Assembly (NCBI GenBank): GCA_017163975.1
Contig: JAFFSR010000017.1
Span: 248,001 to 312,000, forward strand
DNA: 64,000 bases
Direction of reading: 5' to 3'
Origin: Anastatus disparis
Taxonomy: Eukaryota; Arthropoda; Insecta; Hymenoptera; Eupelmidae
Positions within the stretch are counted from its first letter, which is position 1. Each line of letters begins with the position of its first letter. The notes under the pieces were generated by a model that did not search any database, was not told the origin of the DNA, and saw only the letters and a program-made list of their open reading frames with translations. Both the position numbers and the translations under genes were made by a program. This document shows, piece by piece, positions 47,670-59,581 of the stretch.

Positions 47670-49430
47670 TAGTGCAGAAAATAGGTCTCTACTCCACGCG
47701 CGGAGATCGCCGCTCGAGCGGCAACGCGCATGCGGTAAAGACCTATTTTATACACGTGTTATGTACCTTTTTTTTATCACAAGGTTTGGAAAATTTGATC
47801 ATGATTCAGGAATATAATAATTTTAGAAATAACCGTGCAAAAATTTTCTAATTTAAAACATATAATAAAATGTTTATAACAAAAGATCAGAATACACGAT
47901 ATATTACACTTCTTATAATAAGAATTTAAAGTTTTGACGCTAGCATTGTAAGATAATTTTTATAAACAAAGAAAAATAAAATAATAAAATAATATTTTAA
48001 CCAAGGAAAGAATATTCTAAAATATTATTACAGAATGAGTAAATAATAATTCCATAAACAAAAAAAATAGTGAATTAATATTTTAACAAAGGGAAAAAAA
48101 AATTACAACAAATAAAATAAAATTGTTAAATGTTTAATATTATAAAAACGAGAATCTAAAGTTTTCGCGTAAGCATTGTAAGTAAGGAAATTATTTAAAC
48201 AAAGAAAAAAATATAGAAGTGGGGTTAAGATTTTAACAAAGAAAAATAATATAACAACAAATATAATAAATTTGAGGAAAAAATATAGAAGAGTGAGGAT
48301 ACGAAAAGCAAGTGCTCAACTCTTTATATTTGAAATGATACTTTTATACGAGCAGTCAGTAATGGTTTACGTTTGCTTTAAGAAGCGTCTTTATATTCTT
48401 TCATAATGAGTTCAAATAGTGATTCGAGTCATAATTCAAGTGAAAATCGGACATTTTTCGATTGAAAATTTGTTTTTTTGATGCTTTGTTTCCGTAACGA
48501 AAATGCCCGTGTTTTGCACGGAAAATTGAGTGCGTTGAAATTTGAAAAACGTGCGAAAATAGTATATTTCGGTACTAGTGCGATAAAGTGATTTTTTACT
48601 CGTGTGGCGGTTTGCGCCCGAGCGAAGCGAGGGTGAAAAGGTCACACGAGTAAGAAATCACTTTCTCGCACGAGTATTGAACAATATTTTTTGACACGAC
48701 GTGTGAGAAGCTCCATTTTCACACGTGTCACTTTGTACAGCGTGCGTGAAATCGAGCTTCTCGCACGGAGTGTCAAAAATTAATTTTTGCTATTCCAACC
48801 CTTGACTTGCAACTTCGTTGCTCTTTTTTGGCTCTCACGGCGAAAAATACACTACGCAACTAGTATGGAAAGGCTTTTTTACGAATTTCATTTCGTCCCT
48901 CACCTTCGGCTCAGGCCGTAAACTTCTCGTTTCGTAAATAAAGCCTTTCCATACCCATTACGTAATGTACTATCATTAATCAATAAATGAATTTTCTGTA
49001 CGCTTTTTAAATTTTCACTCACTTAATTTTTCGTGCGGTCAACTGGCATTTTCGGTACGGAAATGGGGCACCGAAAAACGAATTTTTCGAACGCCATGTT
49101 AAAAACGGTATTTAGTACACTAGTGCAGAAAATAGGTCCTTACCACACGCGGGAAGATTGCTGCTCGAGCAAAGCGAGAGTGGCATCGCGCATGTGGTAA
49201 AGACTTATTTTATGCTTATTATTTTTTTTCATCAAGGTTTGGAGAATTCGATCATGATTCAGAAATATAATAATTCTAGAAATAACAATGCAAAAATTTT
49301 CTAATTCAAAACGAATAATAAAATGTTTATAACAAAAGATGAAAATACACGATATATTACAAAAAGAATTTAAGGTTTTGACGCTAGCATTGTAAGATAA
49401 TTTTCATAAACAAAGAAAAATCTAATATTA
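47670..49430. repeat. Direct duplication, about 1.45 kb apart, with a palindromic module
   Basis: The block 47672-47980 (starting TAGTGCAGAAAATAGGTC, with GTAAAGACCTATTTTAT and later AAATGTTTATAACAAAAGAT) recurs at 49121-49420. Each copy starts with a GC-richer self-complementary module containing a variant of GCGCATG(C/T)GGTAAAGAC. Between them lie AT-rich DNA and the palindrome cluster at 48520-48980. Confidence 0.6.
48520..48980. repeat. Cluster of CG-containing imperfect palindromes
   Basis: At least three stems are visible: AGTGATTTTTTACTCGTGTG with CACACGAGTAAGAAATCACT (about 48588-48665); a stem built on GAGAAGCTC and GAGCTTCTC (about 48700-48760); and TATGGAAAGGCTTTTTTACGA with CGTAAATAAAGCCTTTCCATA (about 48862-48950). 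GAGCGAAGCGAGGG sits in the first loop. Not coding. Confidence 0.65.
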
Positions 49431-49459
49431 TATTAAAGTGAAACCACTTTTTTTCTGTT

Positions 49460-49561
49460 TCTCCGGTTCTCCGGTTCTCCGGCTCTCCAGTTCTCCGGTT
49501 CTCCGGCTCTCCAGTTCTCCGGTTCTCCGGCTCTCCAGTTCTCCGGTTCTCCGGTTCTCCG
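49460..49561. repeat. CTCCGGTT minisatellite
   Basis: About 12 tandem 8-mers, CTCCGGTT with variants CTCCGGCT and CTCCAGTT arranged in 24 bp groups. Confidence 0.92.
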
Positions 49562-49614
49562 CAATTTTTTAAATGTGTCTAATCTTTTGGTAATAAAAGT
49601 AGCAATTTTTTATT

Positions 49615-50280
49615 GGGCCCTAAATAATTAGTACTCATTAGTCACGAGCTTCTTTTTTGGGCCATATTTTTTTGAGTCTTATATTATTTTGGGCCCTACA
49701 TTTTTATTCAGTGCCCATTTTTTTGGGCCCTTCTTTTTTTTCATCCTTATATTTTCTTGGGCTCTTTATTTTTTTGAGCCTTATTTTTTTGGGTCTTATA
49801 TTTTTTTGGATCCAATATTTTTTTTGGTTTTATATTTTTTTGGGCTTTATATTTTTTTGGGCCTTATATTTTCTTGCACCTTACATTTTTTTGGACTCAA
49901 TATTTTTTGGGCCTAATATTTTTTTGGTCTCTATATTTTTTAGGCTTTATATTTTTTTGGGCCTCATATTTTCTTGCGCCTTATATTTTTTTGGGTCCAA
50001 TAATTTTTTGGAACCAATATTTTTTTGTCTTTATATTTTTTGAGCCTTATATTTTCTTGGGCCTTATTTTTTTTGAGCCCAATAATTTTTTCGTCTCTAT
50101 ATTTTTTGGGCCTTATATTTTCTTGCGACCTATACTTTTTTGGGCCCAATAAATTTTTGGATCCAATATTTTTTTTGGTTCTATATTTGTTTGGGCCTTA
50201 TATTTTCTTAGGCCTTATTTTTTTCTCGGGCCTAATATTTTTTTGGGCCCAATCATTATTCAGGTCCTATATTTTATTTA
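49615..50280. repeat. TTTTTTTGGGCCTTATAT minisatellite
   Basis: About 36 imperfect copies of an 18-19 bp unit alternating T runs with TGGGCC and (T/A)TAT. Phe/Leu/Ile-rich frames such as 49657-50043 on the plus strand and a Lys-rich one on the minus strand are by-products. Confidence 0.88.
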
Positions 50281-50284
50281 GCTC

Positions 50285-50430
50285 TATAAGTATGCAGTCA
50301 ATATGCAGCTGTTCAAACAGTGTACCCCAATATGCAGCCAATTCAACAGCGCATCCCAATATGCAGCCGATACAACAGCGCATCCCCATATGCAGCTGAT
50401 TTAACAGCGCGTCCTCTTATATAGCTGATT
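50285..50430. repeat. ATATGCAGC minisatellite, about 33 bp unit
   Basis: Four to five units of AATATGCAGCC.AT followed by CAACAGCGCATCCC. Directly adjoins the previous array and lies about 240 bp downstream of the Helitron helicase stop, with AT-rich DNA (50431-50665) between. Confidence 0.85.
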
Positions 50431-50665
50431 TAACATCATATTAAACTATTTTGAAAGCGTCAGTTGATATCATATATATATATATTTTAGTAAATATTAT
50501 ATTTTTTACTATATTTCAAGTTCAACTATTACACAACAACATAAACAACATCTCTTGACATATTCTTTATAATATCTCTTTATAAACAATGTTTTTTGTA
50601 TATATTGTGTTCTGATCATTTTTATTTTCTCCGTTGACAATAGCGTAGTCACCTAAAAATAATTT

Positions 50666-52460
50666 CTAATTATTTTTAAAGTTCGTCCTTGAAAGAGCAA
50701 CATATAATTGCCCATGACTGAAAACTGGTGACGTCAAATAAACACCAACTTTTTTATAAGATTGTCCTTGTGGTTTATTAATAGTCATTGCAAATCCTAA
50801 TCTAATAGGAAACTGTTTTCGTCGCATATTGAATGGAATTTCTTTCGTAGATGGAGATAAACTTATTCTTGGAATGAAAACTAATTTATCTTTGTTTTGA
50901 CCAGTTGCTAATTCCGCTTGAATGGAATATTTAGGCAATTTTTTCACTATCAACCTTGTTCCATTACAAAGTCCCTTATTGACATTTAAATTTCTTAAAA
51001 GTATTATTATAGCCCTTACTTTTAAATGTAATTTATGTAATGGAAGTTTATTAGGAGGTAACTTATTTAAAAATTCTATAGGTAACATAATATCTAAATT
51101 TTCTTTGTTATCATCTTCAGCTGTATCAATTCTTAAATATTCAACATGGTTTCCTTCCATTGAATTCAAAACATTGTTATTGATTTTAGTATCATCATTA
51201 TTTTTAGGAGCCGAAATAACTTTTTCCGTTAGATTCGTATTGTTTATTTTTATTGTTTTTCCAAATATTTCTTCGACAAGATTTTCTTTAATGATAAAAT
51301 TATCTAATATAGCACATAGTTCATTATCATCTTCAAAAACATTGCGGCATTTTCCTTCTCCGATATCTAATAATCATTGTTTGAAATTATTTCCATTATC
51401 CGAAACTCGCAGATTTTCATTTAACTTCATTTGCTTAAAATTTTGCCATGATAAACTAAATTTAACTGAATTTTTAATAATGTTCATACAGCTATCATGT
51501 CGTACAATTGGTAATGTTTGCCTGAAATCTCCTGATACAATTACAGTTTTACCACCAAAGGGTTGGTTTAGATCGCATAAATCTTGAAAAAGACGATCAA
51601 CCGCTTCAAAAGCAAATTTTGAAGTCATGGATATTTCATCCCAAATAATTATTTGTGTTTCCTTTAATTGTTTGCCTTCTGCAGAATTAGGCTTAACATT
51701 ACAAGTTGTACAATCTGTTATATTTAACAGTAGTTTAAATGTTGTATGCACAGTTTTTTCATCGACTAATGAATTCGCTGCTATACCTGTCAAAGCTACA
51801 CATAAATAATGTATGGTATGATATTTAAAATAAGCTATTAAAATGTTAAGTAAATAACCTTTTCCACTTCCACTTGGCCCATCTATAAAAATATATTTTT
51901 CTTTACTTTGGTTGTTTAAACTTTTTAGTGTAGAGTCGAATATTTGCCTTTGTTTATTATTTAAGGAATTTATATTCATTTCTAATTCATTAAGAATATA
52001 ATTATCATGATTTAAAATTGTTTCATTATCTTCTTCTATAAATGTGCTTATGTTAGGTAAATTAAAATCGTTTGATGAAAATCCATTGACTTGTAAATTA
52101 TTTTTAATAACATTCAATGCAAGATTTTCACCTACATTTTTTTTGTATTCAGGGTGGTAGAATTTATCTTTATATTTTTTGGATAAATCTCGTGCATTTA
52201 TAGGATTATGAAAAACGCAAATAAAAGCAAATAATTCACAAAGAGCCTAAGGAAATTCTGTTGAAGATGCTTCTTCCAAACATCTATCCCATTCTTCATC
52301 TTCATTAATTAATTGTTTTGCCTTAGCTGACTCATAAAACGAATTGTACATCACATCATCAACAGTACGCAAAGCTTCAAAAGACGTGGCTCCTCTCACA
52401 TGTAATAGTAATAACCTAATAAAATAACGTTCTCTATCTTTCGGACTTACTTAGTACATT
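50666..52460 (-). pseudogene. Helitron Pif1-like helicase domain, nearly intact but with in-frame stops
   Basis: The minus strand encodes the C-terminal half of a Helitron transposase. From N to C: VSPKDRERYFIRLLLLHVRG, the Walker A segment FIDGPSGSGKGYL, Walker B IIIWDEISM, SGDFRQTLPIV, LPIEFLNKL, RLGFAMTINKPQGQS (motif V) and FSHGQLYVALSRT (motif VI). The role would be to unwind donor DNA during rolling-circle transposition. The frame is continuous except for single-base stops: TGA at 51374-51376 where a Trp is expected (FKQ-stop-LLDIGEGK), TAG at 52247-52249, and a TAA in RMY-stop-VSPKD near 52450. Walker A has Gly in place of the usual Thr in GTGK. These few stops point to recent decay. 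Confidence 0.85.
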
Positions 52461-54780
52461 CTACTAAGTATTGGTTTTCTTTTTTTTTCTTTTATTCCAC
52501 TTTCTTAGTTTTTCATCAAATGTATAAAAATTTGGTATTTCTGAATACAAGTAATTTCGTGCTTCAAAATCTTTTCTATTCAATTCAAAATATGCTATTA
52601 ATGTTATTCCCACATTTTTTCGCATGATCATTTCTTCTCTTCCTTCTTTGAAAAATACGTTTTGTTGGTTTTCTTTATGAACGCTTAGACGTCTTATAGT
52701 ATGTGAAATGACATGTAAAGGATATTCTAATAATCTGTGCATTGCTTCAGGTGGACATAAATATCGTGTACTAATGTATTGTTGTATTTTGTCATATTCA
52801 TATTCAACATTTTCACTATTGTCATTTTGGAAAGTGTCTTTATTTTCTGATTGAAAATCTACATTTACTTGATGTATTTTAATGTATGAACAATCAAGAC
52901 CTTTATAACAGTATTTGAATAAATATTTAATTCATTAAACAGTGCAACAAACTTCTACGTTTATGTGTGCATTCAATTTCAATTATAAGTGAGGATTGTA
53001 AAGAACAACAAATCCATTATCTGCAATTCTTTCTGTAAATTTATTTCTGAAAATAATTTTGACGCCATCATTTTTGCGTTTGTATAGTGGATATCCATTT
53101 GATTTAAATGCTGTTGTATTATTAAATTTTTTTGGAAAATTTTTCGTACATTGTTTCGTATTTTTATCCATACATGGACAATTTATATTTTGCATACGAC
53201 AGGGACCGCGTATCATAAATTGTTTAACAATACTTTATAATTTTAGATAAATATCTTTATTTGAAATTTCTGCACTAATTATTTTATCAACTTTTTCGGG
53301 AATATCAAATTTATCATTTTTATCTAAGAGTAACAACATACGCATATGCGGTAATCCTCGTTTTAAATTCAATTACATAGCTATATGCAATTTATTTTCC
53401 TATTATTCCCTTTTTTATTACTACATTTTTTAATTCTTCTACTTTTTAATAAAATACTTTTGTTATAATATCTGGCCTATCTATTGCATTTTCATAAATT
53501 TCCAAGTTTTCAGTTATTTCTTTACAATGTGGGTTACAGGTGATAGTTACAAAAAGGTCAGGTTTACCATGATAATTTACAAGTGTCATTGAGTCAATGT
53601 AATTTTGTTTTAAAAATCGTGGACTTCCTGCAAAGTTTGACGGTAATACTACCATTTTTCCAATTTTTAAAGAATCTAATTTTTTTTTGTTATGTAAATA
53701 GTCCATAACACCTTTATAACAATCACTTCTTAATAAGTTTTGGTTTTTTCGTATGAAATATAATCTGGAGGTTCCAACTTTTTCAAACGCATCAACAATG
53801 AACTGTCAAGATAATTTTCCCAAATTAAGGAATGGATTGAACTCATTTCTAACACTAAGTCTATAATTATAAAATTAAAAATTTGAAATATTACATTTTC
53901 CAAATTTACTTTTCATATTTGGCATCCATCTAAAACCACCATTTGGATGAATAAGCGAATATGTCATAGGATCTGTATGTTTGCTAATTGTCGGTACACT
54001 AATTGGTTTATCATACTTAGAGTAAATGACAATATCACGTTCAAAAGGAGGCTGATCGTCTTCTCCAATATATACTATTGCAACTTCATTACAGGTAGAT
54101 AGATTATATCTATTTTTATCCAAAATATTGTTGCGGACAGTAGACATAGTAACAGTTCTTGGAGGACAATAGATTTTTGCACCTTATTGTAGTTCTTCTT
54201 CTTCTACTTTATGAATCATTCAATAGGCTTTAGCATAAGGGTTAATGTCTCTTATTAAGATATCTAAATGTTTTAAAAATGTTAAATTTATATTAAACTC
54301 ATTCCGTTTAATCGTTGCCATTTCATTATCTAGAATATATAATTGTCCATATTTACGTGCTTCATCTTTATTAGAATGTAACGCATATACATTATGGTAA
54401 ATTTTTACACATATTCTAATAAATTGTGGTCATTTACTTGGCAATGTATCAGAATTAACACTAAAATTTGCGAATGCTAAAGCATCATTGTACAACCTAA
54501 CATTTCGTCGAAAATCAATAATTTCTTTCGTTAATTCAGTTGCTAAACACTTTAATTGTTCTGGGTAAGGAGGATTTCCTAACAATTCTACTCGACCTTT
54601 ATGACAACAATTGGGGAAATCGTTACTTTTAGTATATTCGACAGCAAAATCTTCCGCATTACGATAAACACATGTATTTGTCATGAAACTAATGTAATTT
54701 TCAGATATGAGATTTTCATCAAAATATATATTTGCTGTGCAACCAATCAGTTTCAAATTAAATTTTTCAGTTAATATTTT
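52461..54780 (-). pseudogene. Helitron Rep (HUH nickase) domain, frameshifted
   Basis: Minus-strand fragments follow the order of Helitron Rep proteins: FPNCCHKGRVELLGNPPYPEQ (54430-54756), GQLYILDNEMA with NPYAKAY (about 54200-54350), RYNLSTCNEVAIVYIGEDD (53875-54147), MVVLPSNFAGSPRF and DLFVTITCNPHCKE (53446-53706), the HUH segment KRGLPHMRMLLLL (about 53335-53360), GPCRMQNINCPCMDK (52983-53216), YLFKYCYKG (about 52900) and MHRLLEYPLHVISHTIRRL (52464-52742). This domain nicks and joins DNA at Helitron ends. The HUH motif is H-M-R because the codon at 53340-53342 is CGT, so one metal ligand is lost. Several frameshifts and stops separate the pieces. Non-functional. Confidence 0.82.
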
Positions 54781-55925
54781 TTTATTTGGTTTCTTTAATT
54801 TTTTTTCTACTTTGCCCTATACTGTTTTATCAGTAACTTTGTTCAATACAATATTATGATTGTTATTATAATTATTATTATTGTAATTTTTATTATAATT
54901 GTTGTCTTTAATTTTTAATTGTTTACACTCAATAAATAATGTCTTTAATTGAAAAGAATCATATTTATGTTTTCGCTTTTTTTCATCTATTGGTTTATTT
55001 ATTGTAGTATCATTATCAACATGTTTATTGTCATCAATTTCTATTTGTTTACACCTTGTGCGTAATTATTTCAATTGGTAACAATTTTTTTTACTTGTAT
55101 TTTCTTAATAATATCGGCATTTTCCAATTTTTGATTTTTAATCTGTACCATTCTCTCATATTTATTATATTGTTCACTAATAACTCTTCTATAAGTCTCT
55201 TTTTTGCGTAATTTTTCTTTTTCATGCAATTTCTCAATTTATTAGTATCTCTATTTTCAAATGATTTTATTTTTTATATCTTAATATTTTCAATTTTTTT
55301 TATAATTATTTGGTTGTTCTTCTCTCGTTTTTATGTAAGCTTTTTTCTTACGTGTAACTTCATTCACACGTATTTGTACCAATTAATCAATACTCATTTT
55401 TTCTTTTTGAATTTCAATTTTGTTATCTTAGTATTTTCTAATTTCACTTCGTATTTATTTAGAATTTTTTCTTTGATTTTCATATGAATTTCTTTCTTAC
55501 GTAAAGCCTTATTCGCACGTATTTGTTCCAATTTATCAGTAATCATTGTTTCCTTGAATTTCAATTTTGTTATCTTAGCATCTCCTAATTTTTCTTCATA
55601 TTTTTTTGGTTGCTTTTTTTTAATTTTTATATAAGCTTCTTTCCTCCGTAAAGACTCATTCGCGCGTATTTGTTCAAATTTATCAGTACTCGTTGTTTCC
55701 TTGAATTGCCATTTTGTCATCTTAGTATTTTCTAATTTCTGGTTATATTTATTTGGTTGTCCTTTTTTCATTTTCATATAAGCTTTTTTCTTACGTAAAG
55801 TTTCTTGAACTCGTCTTAGTTCTAATTTATCATTACTTTTTTCTTTCTTGCATTTCCATAATAATGTCTTTTTCTGAAATTTTCTTATATTAATGTGATT
55901 GTTCTGTTACCATTTTCCTATTAAC
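54781..55925 (-). pseudogene. Lysine-rich repeat N-terminus of the Helitron transposase (copy 2)
   Basis: From an ATG near 55913 the minus strand encodes the same 49-residue charged repeats as 7400-8205, the longest open piece being 55394-55777 with YIKIKKKQPKKYEEKLGDAK. The part 54781-55200 continues with Lys/Asn-rich sequence, more degraded. It joins directly to the Rep region, so it is the amino-terminal extension of that protein. The function is unknown; basic helical repeats suggest DNA binding or self-association. Frameshifts break it. Confidence 0.65.
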
Positions 55926-56300
55926 GGGATGTCGGAGCTGCAGCAATTGAGTTCTGCTTTTTTTATTTCATCAATATTTTTTCAAATTCATAAATTAAAT
56001 GAATATAATGACTTGTTCCATACTAAAGCTATATTAATACAATCATTTTTGTTGAAATAAAAAATCATTTGGACTTGTTATTTTTTTATGAGCTTGAATT
56101 GGAAATTAGATATCCAACTCGATAAACCTAACCATAAAATACGATGCATTAAAAGTTTTAATTATAACTTTATATGTATAATATTTTGATGGATTACTTG
56201 AGTTGTCCTCACTAGAGTTTAATCTTACAAATTTTTACTTTGTAGCAAAAAAACTCGATTAAACGCATTGTTCATTTATAAGCTGGGATTGGAAATATTA
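55926..56300 (-). other. Spacer between Ulp1-like gene and Rep-helicase gene (copy 2)
   Basis: Homologous to 8206-9144 minus the TTAA element there. No reading frame. Confidence 0.45.
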
Positions 56301-58057
56301 TTAGAAGGCGGGCAGCTTTGTCATGCTCTTAAGTCCTATTACAAATAAAGCTCCTTTTTCATTTATTTCTTTTGATTCTTTTTTTCCTTCATTTAATTTA
56401 ATCTCAACTGTCCTAATTTTACTATCGTTATAATTTAAGTGGATATCATCGATTCCCATTATATCATTATCTGGTTTTAAAAAATTTGTATCTGAAATGT
56501 CATTGTCAATTTCCATCAAAATTGTTTCATGATTCGAATTCTTTTGTTTACGATACATTTCCATGATTTTTTTTGTTCTGCCAATAAATGCGTTTGTGAG
56601 TTTTTTTATAATAGTTCAAGCTCGGCGAAATCTAAATTCAATGCTATTTGATTTAGACGTTGCTCATGACAAAAACTCCTCCTTATCATGTTCGGTGGAT
56701 TATCGTAATTATTATTTGCATTATTATAATTTTGTAAAACTGGAAACATTCTTATTTGTTGCATTTTAAAAATTCTTGATAAAGTAATCGCATTTGAGAA
56801 ACATTATACAGTGCCGTCCATAAATTCGGGATCACTCAGAGGAAAAAATTGCTGGAGAAAAATCGCAATAACTCGGTAAATATAGGTCGTATAGAAATTC
56901 TAAAAAAAACGATTTTAAAGTACTCCTCAAGAGCTTTAAAAACGCTGTATTATATTATTTTAAAAGTTTTTTTATGGTATTAAAAAAATTACTTAAAAAT
57001 AAACATTTTTTGCCAATTTTTTAAATTTTAGATTCGCTCACACCGTTTTTCGAGTATAAGATAAAAAAATCTGAAAAAAATATAATTTAAAGTACTCTAA
57101 AGAGCTTTAATTTGCATTTTTAAAAATTTTTACAATGATTTTTCGTCAAGTTATAAAGCTTTAAAGATAGGCATTTTTGATGTTTTTTTCAGAAAATTGG
57201 CCATTTTTCTGCAAAAAACACCAAAAATGCCCAACTTTAAAACTTCATATCTTGACGGAAAATCATAGTAAAAAATTTTTTAAAAATGCAAATTAAAGCT
57301 CTTTTAGAGTACTTTAAATTATATTTTTTCAGATTTTTTTATCTTATACTCGAAAAACGGTGTGAGCGAATCTAAAATTTAAAAATTGGCAAAAATGTTT
57401 ATTTTTAAGTAATTTTTTAATACCATAAAAAAACTTTTAAAATAATATAATACAGCGTTTTTAAAGCTCTTGAGGAGTACTTTAAAATCGTTTTTTTTAG
57501 AATTTCTATACGACCTATATTTACCGAGTTATTGCGATTTTTCTCCAGCAATTTTTTCCTCTGAGTGATCCCGAATTTATGGACGGCACTGTATCTTAAA
57601 CAACATGGACCTAAATTATAAAGTATTGCAACAGCAAAAACAATTGCAAAAACGCCACAATTATAATTATTTGTTTGTGATTGTACTGTTTCGAATACTA
57701 TGTTCAATTCTGATTTGTTTGGAAATAATCTGTTTACGTAAATCTTATGCTTATCTTATAGATATTTAAGATTTGAACTGTCATATATATGAATCACCTT
57801 ATTATTATAATACACACAAATCCGGTGACCCTTTTCTAAATTTCCGGAAAATAATAACCGTATTAATTCTCCATTAATCGGTACTGAATTGATATATTAT
57901 GGTCTTTGAATTAGTGAAGTTAATTGCATGTTAAATGAGGTGCACCATTTTGAAATATTATTAAATTCTAATACATGAATATCAGTTAACATGAAAGCAA
58001 TTCACCTATACAATCCCTGTCCCTTACGATCAATTCATCTTGCTCAGTCAAAACCAT
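56301..58057 (-). pseudogene. Ulp1/SENP-like C48 protease of the Helitron (copy 2), split by a palindromic MITE
   Basis: The gene aligns with 9145-10118. The catalytic segment FETVQSQTNNYNCGVFAIVFA (57417-57707 frame) keeps the Gln and the Cys nucleophile (TGT at 57657-57659), unlike copy 1. The start ATG is at 58055-58057. A 783 bp element at 56809-57591 interrupts it just after CCLRY, and further frameshifts occur upstream near 57750-58030. The C-terminal tail (56301-56564) with KPDNDIMGIDDIHLNYNDSK is open. The gene precedes Rep-helicase on the same strand, as in copy 1, so the protease is a standing part of this Helitron lineage. Confidence 0.72.
56809..57591. mobile_element. Palindromic Tc1/mariner-like MITE, 783 bp, in the Ulp1 gene
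   Basis: Starts CAGTGCCGTCCATAAATTC and ends with its reverse complement, bracketed by TA (56807-56808, 57592-57593). The intact site is seen in copy 1 near 9650. The two arms of about 390 bp are almost perfectly complementary over their entire length with virtually no loop (centre about 57200). Confidence 0.88.
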
Positions 58058-58314
58058 TATTGAAAATCCAAATTCTTTTCAGAATTTCAATTCATTTTTA
58101 ATGAACTCTTTTCAAAGATATTCACAAAAGAATTGCTTTTATATCAACTAATTTAATTTACTGCCTTTTTACTTTAAAAGCTGAAAAATAAAAGAAATTA
58201 TGAAAAATGCCATGAATTAATTGTTATATGATAAATAAATAATAATAAAATTTGTAAAAATAATGTAACGATGAAAAATGGTTATTTTCGGCAATTATAC
58301 ATTTATTTATATAT
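58058..58314. other. Upstream flank of the Ulp1-like gene
   Basis: Aligns with 11146-11393. Possible promoter region of the Helitron, but no motif is distinctive. The Helitron 5' terminus was not identified. Confidence 0.4.
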
Positions 58315-59341
58315 GGAACATTTTACACCAACTGGAAGAGCAAAAAAATAAAAATCGCTGAAACTTTGAGAATATATTCTGTTGGTTGCCCAAAATGTGT
58401 AAAAAAAATTTCAAGAATTTAGATTGGAAGGATCAAGAGTCATAGATCCATAAAATTTGGAAATTTTTAAAAATTTTTGGAAAAGTACCAACTTTATGGT
58501 TTTTTTCTGAACATCCTAATGTTTTAAAGAGAAATTCATAAGAATACATCTTGTTGCAAATGAAAAGAAAAATTAGCATAAAATTTTACAGACCTAAATT
58601 TTGAAGTTTTCTATTGGTTCTTACATGTATTACATAGTAATTGAAATTACTCATTGTTTGCCACTTCAGAAATTGCTTTTTGAGGGCTTATTTTCTTCTA
58701 TTTTTTATTAACTTTAAAATAAATTTTTGATTGCTCAAGAAAGAGCCACTAATAAGGAGTTATAAAAGCTTGAAATATATATATCCATGTATGATTTATT
58801 TTTCATATTGAATATAAATGTATATTTTAATGTATGATTAATTTTTATATTGAAAATAAATGATACATGATAATATATATTTTAAACTGTCTTAACTCCT
58901 TATTGATGGCTCTGACTTACATGATCAAAAATTCATTTTAAAGTTCATGTAAAATAGAATAAAATAAGCCCGTGAAAAGAAATTTCTGAAGTGGCGAACA
59001 ATGAGTAATTTCAATTACCATGTAATACATATAAGAACCAATAGAAAACTTCAAAATTCAGGTCTGTAAAGAATCATCCGAACTCTGCTCTTCATTTACA
59101 ACAAGAAGTATTCTCATGAATTTCTCTCTAAAATATCAGGATTTTCAGGAAAAAAATGATTAAGTTGGGACTTTTCCAAAAATTTTGATAATTTTCCGAA
59201 TTTCAAAGAGCTATAGCTCTTGATCCTCCAAATCTAAATCCTTGAAATTTTTTTTACATATTTTGGGTAACAAAAAGAATATATTCTTAGAGTTTCAGGG
59301 ATTTTTATTTTTCTTCTCTTCCAGTTGGTGGGAAATGTCGC
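58315..59341. mobile_element. Foldback element A (copy 2), 1,027 bp
   Basis: Starts GGAACATTTTACACCAACTG and ends AGTTGGTGGGAAATGTCGC. Same length and sequence type as 12565-13590, with long facing arms and TATAT flanks. It was present before the two segment copies separated. Confidence 0.75.
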
Positions 59342-59356
59342 ATATATATATAATTA

Positions 59357-59581
59357 CAACGAAGATAGACGCTTATAGAAGCGTACTTCTGGGTTAAATT
59401 TTTCGTCCGATACGCTGGGTAACACTTTAACATTGTTTGTATATCTATACATATAAAAAATTTGATATATATAGATATAAAAATACATGGGATCTAGTGG
59501 CGCCCTCAGTAGCTGGGTAACTCATTTTTGGCAGAAATTTCCCATTTAAGAGTACGCTTCTATAAGCGTCTATCTTCGTTG
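59357..59581. mobile_element. 225 bp MITE with perfect 30 bp terminal inverted repeats
   Basis: 59357-59386 (CAACGAAGATAGACGCTTAT continuing for ten bases) is exactly complementary to 59552-59581. The other segment copy lacks it. The flanks read TTA and ATA; a TA target is possible but not clean. Perfect ends suggest recent insertion. Confidence 0.8.

Noticed and set aside
49657..50399. Phe/Leu-rich membrane-like frames
   Set aside because: Translation of a T-rich minisatellite; all three frames give similar hydrophobic repeats.
50922..51587. 221-codon plus-strand frame
   Set aside because: Antisense shadow of the Helitron helicase, whose motifs are clear on the minus strand.
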